Source: Blastococcus tunisiensis (GTDB taxonomy: Bacteria; Actinomycetota; Actinomycetes; Mycobacteriales; Geodermatophilaceae). From it: a stretch of 64,000 nt of DNA. The stretch is taken from assembly GCF_900112815.1 (NCBI RefSeq), contig NZ_FOND01000010.1:120433-184432 (forward strand), given 5' to 3'. Below are positions 16,548 through 25,110 of the stretch, one piece after another (within the stretch, counting starts at the first letter, position 1; every line of letters begins with the position of its first letter). The notes beneath the pieces are model-generated. The model ran no database searches, was not told the origin of the DNA, and saw nothing but the letters and a program-made list of their open reading frames with translations. The position numbers and the translations under genes were made by a program.

Positions 16548-16603
16548 GGCCCCGTCCAGAGGCTCGCCGCGAGCCTGCGAGCGGTGAGGGGGACGGGGTC
16601 CTT
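16548..16603 (-). repeat. 56-bp hairpin repeat, copy 2
   Basis: Begins 2 bases after the coxD-like stop and ends about 21 bases before the coxE-like start. It matches the copy at 14214-14269 at 51 of 56 positions. It forms an outer stem (CCCCGTCC with GGACGGGG) and an inner GGCTCGCCGCGAGCC hairpin. Confidence 0.8.
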
Positions 16604-16605
16604 CA

Positions 16606-17532
16606 TCAGCCACCGAAGATCGCCCCCTTGGCCAGGGACTGCACCCGTTCGGTGTCCTCGCGGTACTTGAGCACCGCGCCCAGGGTGCGGGCCGCCAGGT
16701 CCGGGTCGAGGTCCCGGGCGCCGAGCGTGTGCAGCGCGGTGGCCCAGTCCATCGATTCCGCGATGCCCGGCGGCTTGAGCAGGTCCAGGGTGCGCAGCGT
16801 CGCCGTCGCCCGGGCCACCTCGCGGGCCAGCTGCTCGGTGACGTCCGGCAGCCGGCGGCGCAGGATGGCCACCTCGCGGTCGAAGTCGGGGTGCTGCAGC
16901 CAGTGGTAGAGGCACCGGCGCTTGAGGGCGTCGTGCACCTCGCGGGTGCGGTTGGAGGTGAGGACGACGAGCGGCGGCGTCGTGGCCCGCACCGTGCCGA
17001 GCTCCGGGATGGAGATGGTGAAGTCCGACAGCACCTCGAGCAGGAATGCCTCGAACTCGTCGTCGGCCCGGTCCACCTCATCGACCAGGAGCACGCTGGG
17101 CGAGTCCTCGAGGGCCTGCAGCAGCGGGCGGGCGAGCAGGAACCGCCGGTCGTAGAGCGAGGCCTCCAGCGACTCGGTGTCGGTGGTGGCGTGCGCGGCC
17201 TCGGCGGCCCGCAGGTGCAGCAGCTGGCGGCCGAAGTCCCAGTCGTAGAGGGCCTGGCTGGCCTCGAGGCCCTCGTAGCACTGCAGCCGGTAGATCGGCC
17301 GACCGGTGATCTGCGCCAGCGCGTGGGCCAGCGCGGTCTTGCCGACGCCCGCCTCGCCCTCGAGGAACAGCGGCCGGTGCATGACCAGCGCCAGGTAGGC
17401 GGCGGTCGCCAGCCCCTCGTCGGGCAGGTAGCCGGTGCGCTCGAGGGCAGCCGCCAGCTCGTCCGGGCCGGGAAATCCGGCGGGGTCGGCGGCGATCGGC
17501 GCGACGGTGGGCTCGCTCACACCCCCGAGCAT
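16606..17532 (-). CDS. coxD: MoxR-family AAA+ ATPase, CoxD-like
   Basis: AAA+ chaperone; in CO dehydrogenase systems CoxD drives sulfur and copper insertion. It is 308 aa: Walker A GEAGVGKT near residue 60, YEGLEASQALYDWDFGRQLL typical of CoxD-like ATPases, Walker B VLLVDEVDRADDEFEAFL, and sensor VVLTSNRTREVHDALKRRC. The C-terminal region LLKPPGIAESMDWATAL is also typical. ATG 17532 follows AGGTGAG. First gene of the coxD-coxE-xdhC set. The client enzyme is missing here, so which molybdoenzyme it serves is unknown. Confidence 0.9.
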   Translation of the reverse strand: MLGGVSEPTVAPIAADPAGFPGPDELAAALERTGYLPDEGLATAAYLALVMHRPLFLEGEAGVGKTALAHALAQITGRPIYRLQCYEGLEASQALYDWDFGRQLLHLRAAEAAHATTDTESLEASLYDRRFLLARPLLQALEDSPSVLLVDEVDRADDEFEAFLLEVLSDFTISIPELGTVRATTPPLVVLTSNRTREVHDALKRRCLYHWLQHPDFDREVAILRRRLPDVTEQLAREVARATATLRTLDLLKPPGIAESMDWATALHTLGARDLDPDLAARTLGAVLKYREDTERVQSLAKGAIFGG

Positions 17533-17616
17533 CTCACCTGCATGGAGAACGGCGGCCGGCCGAGTCCCGTCCTCGGCCGGCCGCCGCCGTCTGGGGCTCC
17601 CGTCAGGAGCCGTTGC

Positions 17617-18438
17617 TCACCTGCGGCCGTCGCGGTCGCGGGTGTCGCCGTCGACCTCGATCTCTTCCTTGCGCAGCCCCTCGCTCACCTGGGTCTGCTC
17701 GGTGACCTCGGTCTTGTCCAGGCGGACGCGCTCGACCGGCACGGCCTCCTTCTCGACGACCGGGGTCTCGGCGTGGAGCACGACCTCGTGCTCCTCCTCG
17801 GAGATGGCCGGCCCGTCCATGGCCTTGCCGGCGTTGGCCTCCGTGATGGGCTCGCGCTCGAGGCGCACCTCCTCGTGCGACGTGGGCACGGTCTCGGTGA
17901 CGTTCTCGGTGACGACGTACTTGCGCAGCCGGGCGCGGCCGACCTCCTGCGAGCGGGTGCCCACGTTGAGGCGCTCCTCCGACAGCGTCATGGCGTCGTC
18001 GGTGGTCGGACCGGAGGTGTCGTGGCCGACGGTGCCGGTCTCGGTGCGGCCGGTGTCGGCCATCCCGGTCCCGGCGACCCCGGTCGTGGTCTCCGTCGTC
18101 GTCATGGGCTGCGCCATGTCGGTGCCGGTGCCCATGCCGTAGTAGCGGTACAGCTCCTGCTCCTCCTGCGGGGAGAGGTGCCCGTCGGTGTCGATCTTCG
18201 GCGCGTCCTTCACCCGGTCCTTGCTCACCGGTACGCGGACGCCGTCGTCGGTGAGGTTCGCGTCGCGGATCGGGACGAACGACTCCTTGGTGCCGAACAT
18301 GCCGGTGCGCACGGTGACCCACTCGGGCTGGCCGGTCTCGTCGTCGAGGTAGACCTCCGAGGCCGAGCCGATCTTCTCGCCGGACTCGTCGTAGACGTCC
18401 TGGCCGATCACGCGGCTGATGGTGTCGGTACCGATCAT
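17617..18438 (-). CDS. PRC-barrel and DUF2382 (YsnF/AvaK) stress-type protein
   Basis: The 273-aa protein has an N-terminal PRC barrel (residues 1-75; VIGQDVYDESGEKIGSASEV, VPIRDANLTDDGVRVPVS), a Gly/Thr/Met-rich flexible linker (about 95-150), and a C-terminal DUF2382 domain (LSEERLNVGTRSQEVGRARL, VVTENVTETVP, EVRLEREPI). Such proteins are common in actinobacteria and tied to general stress, but no biochemical role is established. ATG 18438 has AGGAG 10 nt upstream. Very acidic with a salt-like composition; probably cytosolic. Confidence 0.87.
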   Translation of the reverse strand: MIGTDTISRVIGQDVYDESGEKIGSASEVYLDDETGQPEWVTVRTGMFGTKESFVPIRDANLTDDGVRVPVSKDRVKDAPKIDTDGHLSPQEEQELYRYYGMGTGTDMAQPMTTTETTTGVAGTGMADTGRTETGTVGHDTSGPTTDDAMTLSEERLNVGTRSQEVGRARLRKYVVTENVTETVPTSHEEVRLEREPITEANAGKAMDGPAISEEEHEVVLHAETPVVEKEAVPVERVRLDKTEVTEQTQVSEGLRKEEIEVDGDTRDRDGRR

Positions 18439-18779
18439 CGTCGTTGCGCTCCTATCTCTGCACGAGGTTGGTGCGGTCACGTCCATGGGTGACCGACACC
18501 GGGGAGGCGAAACGATCTCGACCGTTCCGCCACGCCCGGGCGCGGGATCGCTCCCCGGGGGTCAGCGCGTGACGTTCCGACACGGCTACCGCTCCCGACG
18601 GGCCGTGGTCCCTGGTCACGACGACGCGGGGAGCGCACCGACCGCACCGATTGCCGGATGCAACTGTCGTTCGGGGTCGACCACGCTGCGTGACGGGAGC
18701 CGGGTCGCGGCGTGTCGCGGGTGCGCTCCGTCGGCGCGCCTGCCCCTTGCGGGCGGCACCGCGTGCATAGCGTCGGGAG
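18439..18779. other. Divergent intergenic region
   Basis: No gene or strong repeat is seen in these 341 bases between two divergent genes. The right end holds a possible promoter for the DUF3097 gene (TTGCGG at 18747-18752, TAGCGT at 18768-18773, 6 nt before the GTG), but the 15-nt spacer is short. The left side should hold the PRC-protein promoter; I could not assign it. Confidence 0.4.
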
Positions 18780-19589
18780 GTGCCTCCCCGCTCGCCGTAC
18801 GACAACCTCGTCCACCCGCGCACGGTCAAGAAGCCGGTCCCCCAGGTCGAGGCGGAGAAGGACCTCGTCGTCGAGGACCCGAGCTCCGGCTTCGTGGGCG
18901 CCGTGGTGCGCTGCGAGAAGGACGTCGTCCACCTCGAGGACCGCTTCGGCCGGACCCGCGGCTATCCACTGGGCCCCGGCTTCTGGGTGGACGGCCGGCC
19001 GGTGGTCCTGGTGCGCCCGAAGCACGCGACCCCCTCGGCGCCGACGCGCAGCGCCTCGGGCTCCACCTACGTGGCCAACGCCCGCGCCCGGGTCGCCCGC
19101 GAAGGGCGCATCTACGTCGAGGGCAAGCACGACGCGGAGCTGGTCGAGAAGGTCTGGGGCCACGACCTGCGGATCGAGGGCGTCGTCGTCGAGCCGCTGC
19201 ACGGCGTGGACGACCTGCCCGGCATCGTGCGGGAGTTCCGCCCCGCCTCGGGCCGGCGCCTCGGCGTCCTGGTCGACCACCTGGTGCGCGGATCGAAGGA
19301 GTCCCGGATCGCCGAGCAGATCACCGGCGACCACGCCCTCGTCGTCGGCCACCCGTTCATCGACATCTGGCAGGCCGTGAAGCCGTCGGTCGTCGGGATC
19401 AAGGCCTGGCCGACCGTGCCGAAGGGCGAGGACTGGAAGACCGGCGTCTGCCGCCGGCTGGGCTGGGAGGACGACACCGGCTACGTGTGGGCGCAGCGCA
19501 TCCTCGCCCGCGTGCGCACCTGGACCGACCTGGAGCCGACCCTCATCGGCCGGGTCGAGGAGCTCATCGACTTCGTCACGACCGACTGA
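18780..19589 (+). CDS. DUF3097 family protein
   Basis: Actinobacterial conserved protein of 269 aa. The N-terminus is YDNLVHPRTVKKPVPQVEAE, followed by a small beta domain (VVRCEKDVVHLEDRFGR) and a C-terminal region with IYVEGKHDAELVEKVWG, GVLVDHLVRGSKESRIA and VVGHPFIDIWQAVKP. The VEGKHDAEL and VDHLV patterns suggest a Toprim-like acidic site, so a nucleic-acid role is conceivable, but that is inference. The GTG start follows GGGAG with no spacer, so the mRNA may be leaderless. Confidence 0.85.
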   Translation: MPPRSPYDNLVHPRTVKKPVPQVEAEKDLVVEDPSSGFVGAVVRCEKDVVHLEDRFGRTRGYPLGPGFWVDGRPVVLVRPKHATPSAPTRSASGSTYVANARARVAREGRIYVEGKHDAELVEKVWGHDLRIEGVVVEPLHGVDDLPGIVREFRPASGRRLGVLVDHLVRGSKESRIAEQITGDHALVVGHPFIDIWQAVKPSVVGIKAWPTVPKGEDWKTGVCRRLGWEDDTGYVWAQRILARVRTWTDLEPTLIGRVEELIDFVTTD

Positions 19590-19596
19590 CCGCCCA

Positions 19597-19677
19597 TCCA
19601 TGATCAGGTTCCCTGATCATGGCGCGTCCTCCCCCGCCGCCCACCGTGGGGGAGGAGGCCGCGCGGTGAGGGAGGAC
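19597..19677. repeat. Modular palindromic repeat (TGATCAGG/GTCCTCCC family), copy 1
   Basis: Lies between convergent genes. First module: CATGATCAGG, a 3-nt centre and CCTGATCATG (perfect). Second module: GCGTCCTCCC with a GGGGGAGGAGG counterpart. The same modules recur near 31515 and 60291. It could serve as a two-way terminator. Confidence 0.78.
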
Positions 19678-19687
19678 GTCGCTCGGC

Positions 19688-22366
19688 TCACCCGGACAGC
19701 CGCCGGGCCATCGGCAGCCGCGAGCGGACGACGATCCCGGTGACCGCCACGGCCAGCAGCGGGACGCCGACGCCGACGGCCCCCAGCACGTCCCACGGGA
19801 TGTCGAGCACCGGGTCCGCGCCGCCGCCGTAGTCGGTGCTGGTGAGCGGCACGGCCACCGCGATGCCGGGTGCCAGCCCGACGGCCACCCCGAGGAGCGC
19901 TCCCCCGCCACCGACGACCACCGCCGAGGCCATGGCCATGGACCGGCGGGTGCGCGGCGAGGCGCCCACCGCGGCGAGGGTGGCGAAGTCCGGCCGGGCA
20001 TCGGTGAGCGCCAGGCCGGTGGCGGTGAGCGTGGCGATGAGCACGAGAGCACCGCCGACACCGACCAGGATCAGCCGGGGAAGGGCGAGGCTGTCCTGCC
20101 AGCCGCGCTCGACCTGGATCCCGCCCTCGCCGCCGGCGACGGCGCCCAGGGCCTCGTCGATCCGCCGCTCCTCGGCCTCGGTCACCGGGTCGTCGGGGCC
20201 GCCGGTCAGCACGGCCGTCGTCCCCACGGGCAGCGGGAGCTCCCCGGCCAGCGACGGCGGGACGACGACGAGCGCCGGCACGTCCACGCCCCGCGCCCCG
20301 GCCTCGGGCAGGGGCACCTGGACCGCCGGCAGCTGCACCGTCTCCGGCTCCGACGCCGGCGAGCGGGACACGGTGTGGCCACCCTGGAGGTCGAACCGGA
20401 CGCCGACCAGGGTCAGCCGCCCCGCGTCGTCCACGGCGCCCGCCCCGAACACCGCGGCGCGCCCGGAGTCGAGGGCGTCGTACACCTCGTCCGGCAGCTC
20501 GGTGGTGCTCGCCGCCCGCAGGGCCACCGGGTCGGCGACCAGCAGCTCCCCCGTCGTCGTCAGCACCGAGGTCGCGTCCCGCGGGTACCAGCGGCAGTCG
20601 AGGGCGTCGCCGGTGCACCCGTCCGCCAGGGCGAACACCTCGTCCTGCGTGCCCGTGTTCGTCCAGACGTTGCCCTGCAGCCGGTGCACCGGTCGGCCGG
20701 GCGACTCGCGGGCCAGGACGGACACCACGGCATCCCAGTCCGCCTCCGTCATCTGCCCGTTCCCGTAGAGCTGGCCGGCGCCCAGCGGTGCCGCGGCGAC
20801 GTAGTCCCGCCGCGCCTGGGCGCTGTCGCTCGCGCTGCCGATCGCCAGTGCGGTGACGCCGGCGACGGTGGCCATCACCGCCGCGACCGCCGGTGCGGTT
20901 CGGCTGCGGTTGCGGGTCGCGTCGCGCACGGCCAGCCGGCCGGAGACCGGCAGCCACCGCGCCAGCGGGGCGAGCAGGCCGACCAGCCACGGCGTGGCCA
21001 CCACGATGCCGACGACCAGCAGCACCGCACCACCGGCGACGGCCAGTTCCGCGCCTCGGGCGCCCAGGACGACGAGGGCCAGCCCGGCGGCGGCCAGCAC
21101 CAGGCCGGCCAGCGGCGAGCGCCAGGACGTGCGCACCTGGCCGCGCCGCCCGGCCAGGGCGTCCACGACCTCGGTGCGGGCCGCCTGGCGCGCCGGGAAC
21201 CAGGCGGCGGCGAGGCCCGCCACCAGGCCCACCCCCACGGTGAGGAGCACGTCGACGACCGGCACCTCGAACGGACCGAACACCAGGTCGCTGCGGGCCT
21301 CGAGCACCGGGACGGCGGCCGCGGCCAGCCCGATGCCGGCGGCCGCGCCGAGCACCGCCGCGCCACCGCCGAGCACCACCCCGTTGGCGAGGATGATCCG
21401 GCGCAGGTCCCCGGCCGAGCCGCCGGCGGCACCGACCAGCGCGAGGTCGCGGCGCTGCCGGCGGACGCCGACGGCGAACGCCGGGCCGGCGAGCAGCACC
21501 ACCTCCAGGACGAGGGACGCCACGACGAGCGAGAGCACCGCGGTCTCGGCCGCGCCGTTCCCGCCGTCGCGGTAGCCCACGTCAGCCGCCGGCAGCCAGG
21601 CCGACTCCGGTGGCGGGTCGGCGGCCACCGCGCGGGACAGCACCGCCAGCCCCTGCTCGTTGAGCGCCTGCACGGCCGGCCAGTCGAGGCCGCCGGGCAC
21701 GGTCGCGTAGAACCGGCTCCGCGGATCGCCGAGAAGCCCGGCGTCCGCCGCGGGCAGCACCACGAACTCGCCCGAGCGCTCCGGCCACCGGACCACGCCG
21801 ACCACCTCGGCCGGCACGTCGTCCCGGGTGAGCCGGGCCTCCTCCCCCAGGCCGCTGCCGCGCTCCACCACCTGCCGGGTCACCGCGATCTCGCCGGCGC
21901 GCTCGGGCAGCCGGCCCTCCAGCAGCTCGAACCGGCCCTCGGTCATCGGGTCCGCGGTGTCCTCGGCGTAGCCGTCGACGCGGGCGTAGCCCCCGTCGGT
22001 GCCGAGGTAGAGCCAGCCGGTCACGCTCTCGACCACGCGCGCAGCGTCCGGCAGCGCCCCGGCCACCTCCTCGGCGGTCCACGGCGGATCCGCGGGCGCG
22101 GCCTTCGCCCACACGACGCCGGTGGCCGGGTCGACGGAGATGGCCTCCCGGGACTCACCGCTGATCCGCACGTCGGCGCCGCCCAGCGCCGCGGGCAGGG
22201 CCTCGGCCGCGTCCACCTCCGAGGTCCGGTACAGCGTGTCGCCGCCGGTGATGGCCAGGACCGGCAGGCCGACCATGAGGAGGACGAGCAGCGTCCGGCC
22301 CTTGTGCCGCAGGGCGTCGCGGCGGGCGATCCGCAGCGCCAGGCGCCAGCGCGGGAGCCGGCTCAC
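19688..22366 (-). CDS. FtsX-type ABC transporter permease (MacB-like, double FtsX domain)
   Basis: Membrane subunit of a type VII/MacB-like ABC system. It is 892 aa: one N-terminal transmembrane helix (TLLVLLMVGLPVLAITGG), a large extracytoplasmic domain (about 50-260), a first FtsX core of three to four helices around 270-400, further helices to about 520, a second external domain, and a final FtsX core (LPRLILVGVGGALVLIATL onward). The protein ends in a typical cytosolic helix tail, RRLSG. GTG 22366 overlaps the ATPase stop by 4 bp. These systems often export or transmit stress signals rather than take up nutrients. Confidence 0.88.
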   Translation of the reverse strand: MSRLPRWRLALRIARRDALRHKGRTLLVLLMVGLPVLAITGGDTLYRTSEVDAAEALPAALGGADVRISGESREAISVDPATGVVWAKAAPADPPWTAEEVAGALPDAARVVESVTGWLYLGTDGGYARVDGYAEDTADPMTEGRFELLEGRLPERAGEIAVTRQVVERGSGLGEEARLTRDDVPAEVVGVVRWPERSGEFVVLPAADAGLLGDPRSRFYATVPGGLDWPAVQALNEQGLAVLSRAVAADPPPESAWLPAADVGYRDGGNGAAETAVLSLVVASLVLEVVLLAGPAFAVGVRRQRRDLALVGAAGGSAGDLRRIILANGVVLGGGAAVLGAAAGIGLAAAAVPVLEARSDLVFGPFEVPVVDVLLTVGVGLVAGLAAAWFPARQAARTEVVDALAGRRGQVRTSWRSPLAGLVLAAAGLALVVLGARGAELAVAGGAVLLVVGIVVATPWLVGLLAPLARWLPVSGRLAVRDATRNRSRTAPAVAAVMATVAGVTALAIGSASDSAQARRDYVAAAPLGAGQLYGNGQMTEADWDAVVSVLARESPGRPVHRLQGNVWTNTGTQDEVFALADGCTGDALDCRWYPRDATSVLTTTGELLVADPVALRAASTTELPDEVYDALDSGRAAVFGAGAVDDAGRLTLVGVRFDLQGGHTVSRSPASEPETVQLPAVQVPLPEAGARGVDVPALVVVPPSLAGELPLPVGTTAVLTGGPDDPVTEAEERRIDEALGAVAGGEGGIQVERGWQDSLALPRLILVGVGGALVLIATLTATGLALTDARPDFATLAAVGASPRTRRSMAMASAVVVGGGGALLGVAVGLAPGIAVAVPLTSTDYGGGADPVLDIPWDVLGAVGVGVPLLAVAVTGIVVRSRLPMARRLSG

Positions 22367-23091
22367 GCCCCACCGCCCGCGGCGAGCAGCGTCTCCGCCC
22401 CGGCGGCCGGGCCGCTCTGGTCCACCACGACGCCGTCCCGGAGGAACACCACGCGGTCGGCCCAGGCCGCGTGCCGCGCCTCGTGCGTGACCAGGACTCC
22501 GGCGGCACCGGCCTCGCAGCGGGCCCGGAGGATCCGCAGCACCTCCTCACCGGTGGTGGAGTCCAGCGCACCGGTGGGCTCGTCGGCCAGCAGCAGCCGG
22601 CGCGGGCCGACCAGCGCGCGGGCGATGGCCACCCGCTGCTGCTGCCCCCCGGACATCTCGTCGGGGAACCGCCCGGCCAGCGCCCCCATCCCCACCTCGT
22701 CGAGCGCCTCCCGGGCGGCACGCCGCGCCATGCTGCCGCGGGTCCCGTCCAGCTCGAGCGGCAGCGACACGTTCTCCAGCGCCGACAGGGAGGGCAGCAG
22801 GTTGAGGTCCTGGAAGACGTAGCCCACGCTGCGCCGGCGCACCGCCGCGACCTGGGCCGCCGACAGGGTGGCGAGATCCCGGTCCTCGACGAGCACCCGG
22901 CCCGACGTCGGGCTGTCCAGCCCGCCCGCGACGTGCAGCAGGGTCGACTTGCCCGACCCCGAGGGCCCCATCACCGCGACCAGCTCGCCGGCGTGCACCG
23001 CCAGGTCCACCCCCCGCAGCGCGTGCACGGTCTCGCCGCCCTGCACGTGGTCGCGGGTCACGCCGGCGAGCAGCAGCACCGGGGCGCTCAT
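22363..23091 (-). CDS. ABC transporter ATP-binding protein (LolD/MacB type)
   Basis: ATPase partner of the FtsX permease. It is 242 aa with Walker A GPSGSGKSTLL near residue 40, signature MSGGQQQRVAIARAL near residue 147 and Walker B LLLADEPTGALDSTTG. The VNxLxL-type region FQDLNLLPSLSALENV fits the LolD/MacB branch. ATG 23091 overlaps the padR stop (ATGA) and its own stop overlaps the permease start, so all three genes are translationally linked. Confidence 0.92.
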   Translation of the reverse strand: MSAPVLLLAGVTRDHVQGGETVHALRGVDLAVHAGELVAVMGPSGSGKSTLLHVAGGLDSPTSGRVLVEDRDLATLSAAQVAAVRRRSVGYVFQDLNLLPSLSALENVSLPLELDGTRGSMARRAAREALDEVGMGALAGRFPDEMSGGQQQRVAIARALVGPRRLLLADEPTGALDSTTGEEVLRILRARCEAGAAGVLVTHEARHAAWADRVVFLRDGVVVDQSGPAAGAETLLAAGGGA

Positions 23092-23669
23092 CGCCGGGCC
23101 GCCGGACCGGTCGGGGCCGACGACGTCTCGACGGCGGTGTTCTGCGGGCGGCGGGCCGCGGCCCGGGCTACCCGCGCCTCGCAGTGGTCCAGCCAGCGGA
23201 TCTCGGCCTCCGCGCGGAAGACCATCGAGTCCAGGACCAGCGACCAGGCCAGGTCGTCCTCGGCCGCGCGGACCTTGAGCCGGGTGAACTCCTGCATCGC
23301 GGTCATCGTCGAGGTGCGCTGGGTCTGCACCACCGAGAGGACGTCGACCCCCGGAGTGGTGACCGCCAGCGCCAGCTTGATGGCGAGCTCGTCACGGGGT
23401 GCCGCCTTCTGGTTCACCGGCGAGCCGAACCAGGCCCGGACCTCGTCGCGGCCCTGGTCGGTGAGCCGGTAGGCGATCCGTCCCTCGGTATCCGGGACGC
23501 CGTCCTGGGCGACGAGCCCGTCGCGCTCGAGCCGGGCGAGGGTCGTGTAGACCTGCCCGACGTTCAGCGGCCAGGTCGCGCCCGTCGCCGCGTCGAACTC
23601 CGCGCGCAACTGGTAGCCGTGGCTGGGTCCGCGCTCGAGGAGGGCCAGCAGGCCGTGTCGGATGGACAT
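23088..23669 (-). CDS. PadR-family transcriptional regulator
   Basis: Winged-helix repressor of 193 aa: MSIRHGLLALLERGPSHGYQ at the N-terminus, recognition region WPLNVGQVYTTLARLERDGL, wing GRIAYRLTDQGRDEV, then a C-terminal helical dimer domain. The start is ATG 23669, matching the family N-terminus; an in-frame ATG at 23699 would add 10 residues. Both start codons lie within a perfect palindrome (23666-23701), pointing to autoregulation. It heads the operon with the ABC ATPase and FtsX permease genes. Confidence 0.9.
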   Translation of the reverse strand: MSIRHGLLALLERGPSHGYQLRAEFDAATGATWPLNVGQVYTTLARLERDGLVAQDGVPDTEGRIAYRLTDQGRDEVRAWFGSPVNQKAAPRDELAIKLALAVTTPGVDVLSVVQTQRTSTMTAMQEFTRLKVRAAEDDLAWSLVLDSMVFRAEAEIRWLDHCEARVARAAARRPQNTAVETSSAPTGPAARR

Positions 23670-23701
23670 GGATACGGAGTATGCATACTCCGTATCCATG
23701 T
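23666..23701. promoter_or_regulatory. Perfect 36-bp palindrome, probable PadR operator
   Basis: Every base from 23666 to 23701 is mirrored; the centre reads ACTCCGTATCC on the right arm and GGATACGGAGT on the left, meeting at ATGCAT. It covers the padR start codon. A TACGGAGTATGCATACTCC core resembles known PadR sites. Strong repression of the padR-ABC operon is expected. Confidence 0.85.
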
Positions 23702-23790
23702 GCCAAGTTCCGCAACCGGCGCGTCTTGCACATGGCCAAACCACCTGTCATTGTCTCAATCACTTGAGTCAATGAGGCAGTGGAGGCATC

Positions 23791-24684
23791 GTGGCACTCA
23801 TCCCGCTGGGCGTGCTGGTGGTCGCCGTCCTCGCGGTCGCGGCAGGCACGGCGCTGGCCCGCCGGTCACCACCGAGCCGCGAGACCTCGGTCGCGGCCGC
23901 CCGGGCGCACGCCGTCCACGCGTCCGTGGCCGCGATCCTCCTGGCGGCGACGGCGGCCGGCTACGTCGGCACCGCGGGCCTGGGCAACCACTCGCCCGGG
24001 GGTCTCGGCATCACGGCACTGCTGGTGCCGGTCACCTTCGGCGTGGTCCACACCCTCGTCCTGGCGGTCGGCGAGCTCACCTGGCCCCGGCCGCAGGGCG
24101 GGGTCCGGCGCGCCCGGCTGGTCCGTCGCGGGCTGCTGGACGCCGCGCCGGCCTGGCTCGTGCGGGCCGGCCAGGTGGCGGGCGCCCTCGCCGGGCTCGT
24201 GCTCGTCGGTGGCGCGCTGCTGGCCGACGCCGACGGTCGCAGCATCACCCGCGCGGTCTCCGACGGCGCCGGGGCGGCCAGCGCCACCGCCAGCCCGTTC
24301 CCCGGCCTCTTCTACGGGACCCCCGCCGCGGTCGGCCTGCTCGTCCTCGCCGCCCTCACGGCTGCCGCGCTGTGGATCGTGGCGAACCGGCCGGCCGTGG
24401 CGACGACGGACGACGGCATCGAGACCGCACTCCGCCGGGCGTCGGCCCACCGGGTCCTGCGGGTGGCCGTGGCGGTTCCGCTGGTGGTCAGCGGCGGGCT
24501 GCTGTTCGTCGGGGGCGGCGCGCTGCACTCGGTGGCCACGAGCAGCCTCGGCTCCGGCCTCCTCGGCGGTATCGGCGTGGCCGGCTCCCTGCTCGGCGGG
24601 GCGGCGATGGTGTGCGGTGTGGCCGTCGCGTCCACCCGTGCGCCCGGTGTCCCGGCGGACGCGCCGCTGGTCCGGGCCGGCTGA
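23791..24684 (+). CDS. Multi-pass membrane protein of unknown function
   Basis: Not recognised. It is 297 aa, with about seven hydrophobic segments (first one MALIPLGVLVVAVLAVAAGT), Gly- and Ala-rich loops and few charges. GTG 23791 follows GGAGG by 4 nt. A GntR-type regulator starts 6 bp after its stop, so the two are cotranscribed and the regulator may control this gene. An imperfect palindrome (CTCAA-TCAC-TTGAG, about 23755-23768) upstream is a possible operator. Resembles the membrane proteins encoded with YtrA-type regulators, which is a contextual inference. Confidence 0.78.
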   Translation: MALIPLGVLVVAVLAVAAGTALARRSPPSRETSVAAARAHAVHASVAAILLAATAAGYVGTAGLGNHSPGGLGITALLVPVTFGVVHTLVLAVGELTWPRPQGGVRRARLVRRGLLDAAPAWLVRAGQVAGALAGLVLVGGALLADADGRSITRAVSDGAGAASATASPFPGLFYGTPAAVGLLVLAALTAAALWIVANRPAVATTDDGIETALRRASAHRVLRVAVAVPLVVSGGLLFVGGGALHSVATSSLGSGLLGGIGVAGSLLGGAAMVCGVAVASTRAPGVPADAPLVRAG

Positions 24685-24690
24685 CCGACG

Positions 24691-25110
24691 GTGGCGCTCG
24701 ACATCGCCGTCGACGTGCACTCGGCCACGCCGCCGTACGAGCAGATCCGGAGCCAGATCGCCGCCTACGTGCACAGCGGCCTGCTCGCCGACGGCGCGCG
24801 GCTGCCCACGATGCGGGCGCTGGCGGCCGACCTCGGCGTGGCCACCGGCACCGTGGCCCGCGCCTACGGCGAGCTGGAGGCCGCCGGCCTGGTGGCCAGC
24901 CGCCGCCGGACCGGCACCGTCGTCAGCCGGTCCGAGCCGCGGCCCGCCGAGGAGGAGATCCGGCGGGCCGCGACGCGGCTCGCCGTCCAGGCCCGGGACG
25001 CGGGCCTGGACGGCGAGGACGTGCTGGCGATCGTGCGGGCGGCGCTGCTCCGGGCCGCGGCAGGCCAGACGACGCCGGAAGCGCGGGCCCGCGATCAGCC
25101 CGGGATGTAG
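24691..25110 (+). CDS. GntR-family regulator, YtrA subfamily
   Basis: Short GntR regulator of 139 aa: N-terminal winged helix (PPYEQIRSQIAAYVHSGLL, LPTMRALAADLGVATGTVAR, AYGELEAAGLVASRRRTG) and a helical C-terminal tail of about 50 residues with no ligand domain, as in YtrA-type regulators of membrane transport genes. GTG start 6 bp after the membrane protein stop. It overlaps the convergent aldo/keto reductase gene by 16 bp at its 3' end. Confidence 0.9.
   Translation: MALDIAVDVHSATPPYEQIRSQIAAYVHSGLLADGARLPTMRALAADLGVATGTVARAYGELEAAGLVASRRRTGTVVSRSEPRPAEEEIRRAATRLAVQARDAGLDGEDVLAIVRAALLRAAAGQTTPEARARDQPGM

Noticed and set aside
13183..17532. A full CO dehydrogenase cluster
   Set aside because: Only maturation genes (coxD, coxE, xdhC) are present; no large, medium or small subunit genes are seen.
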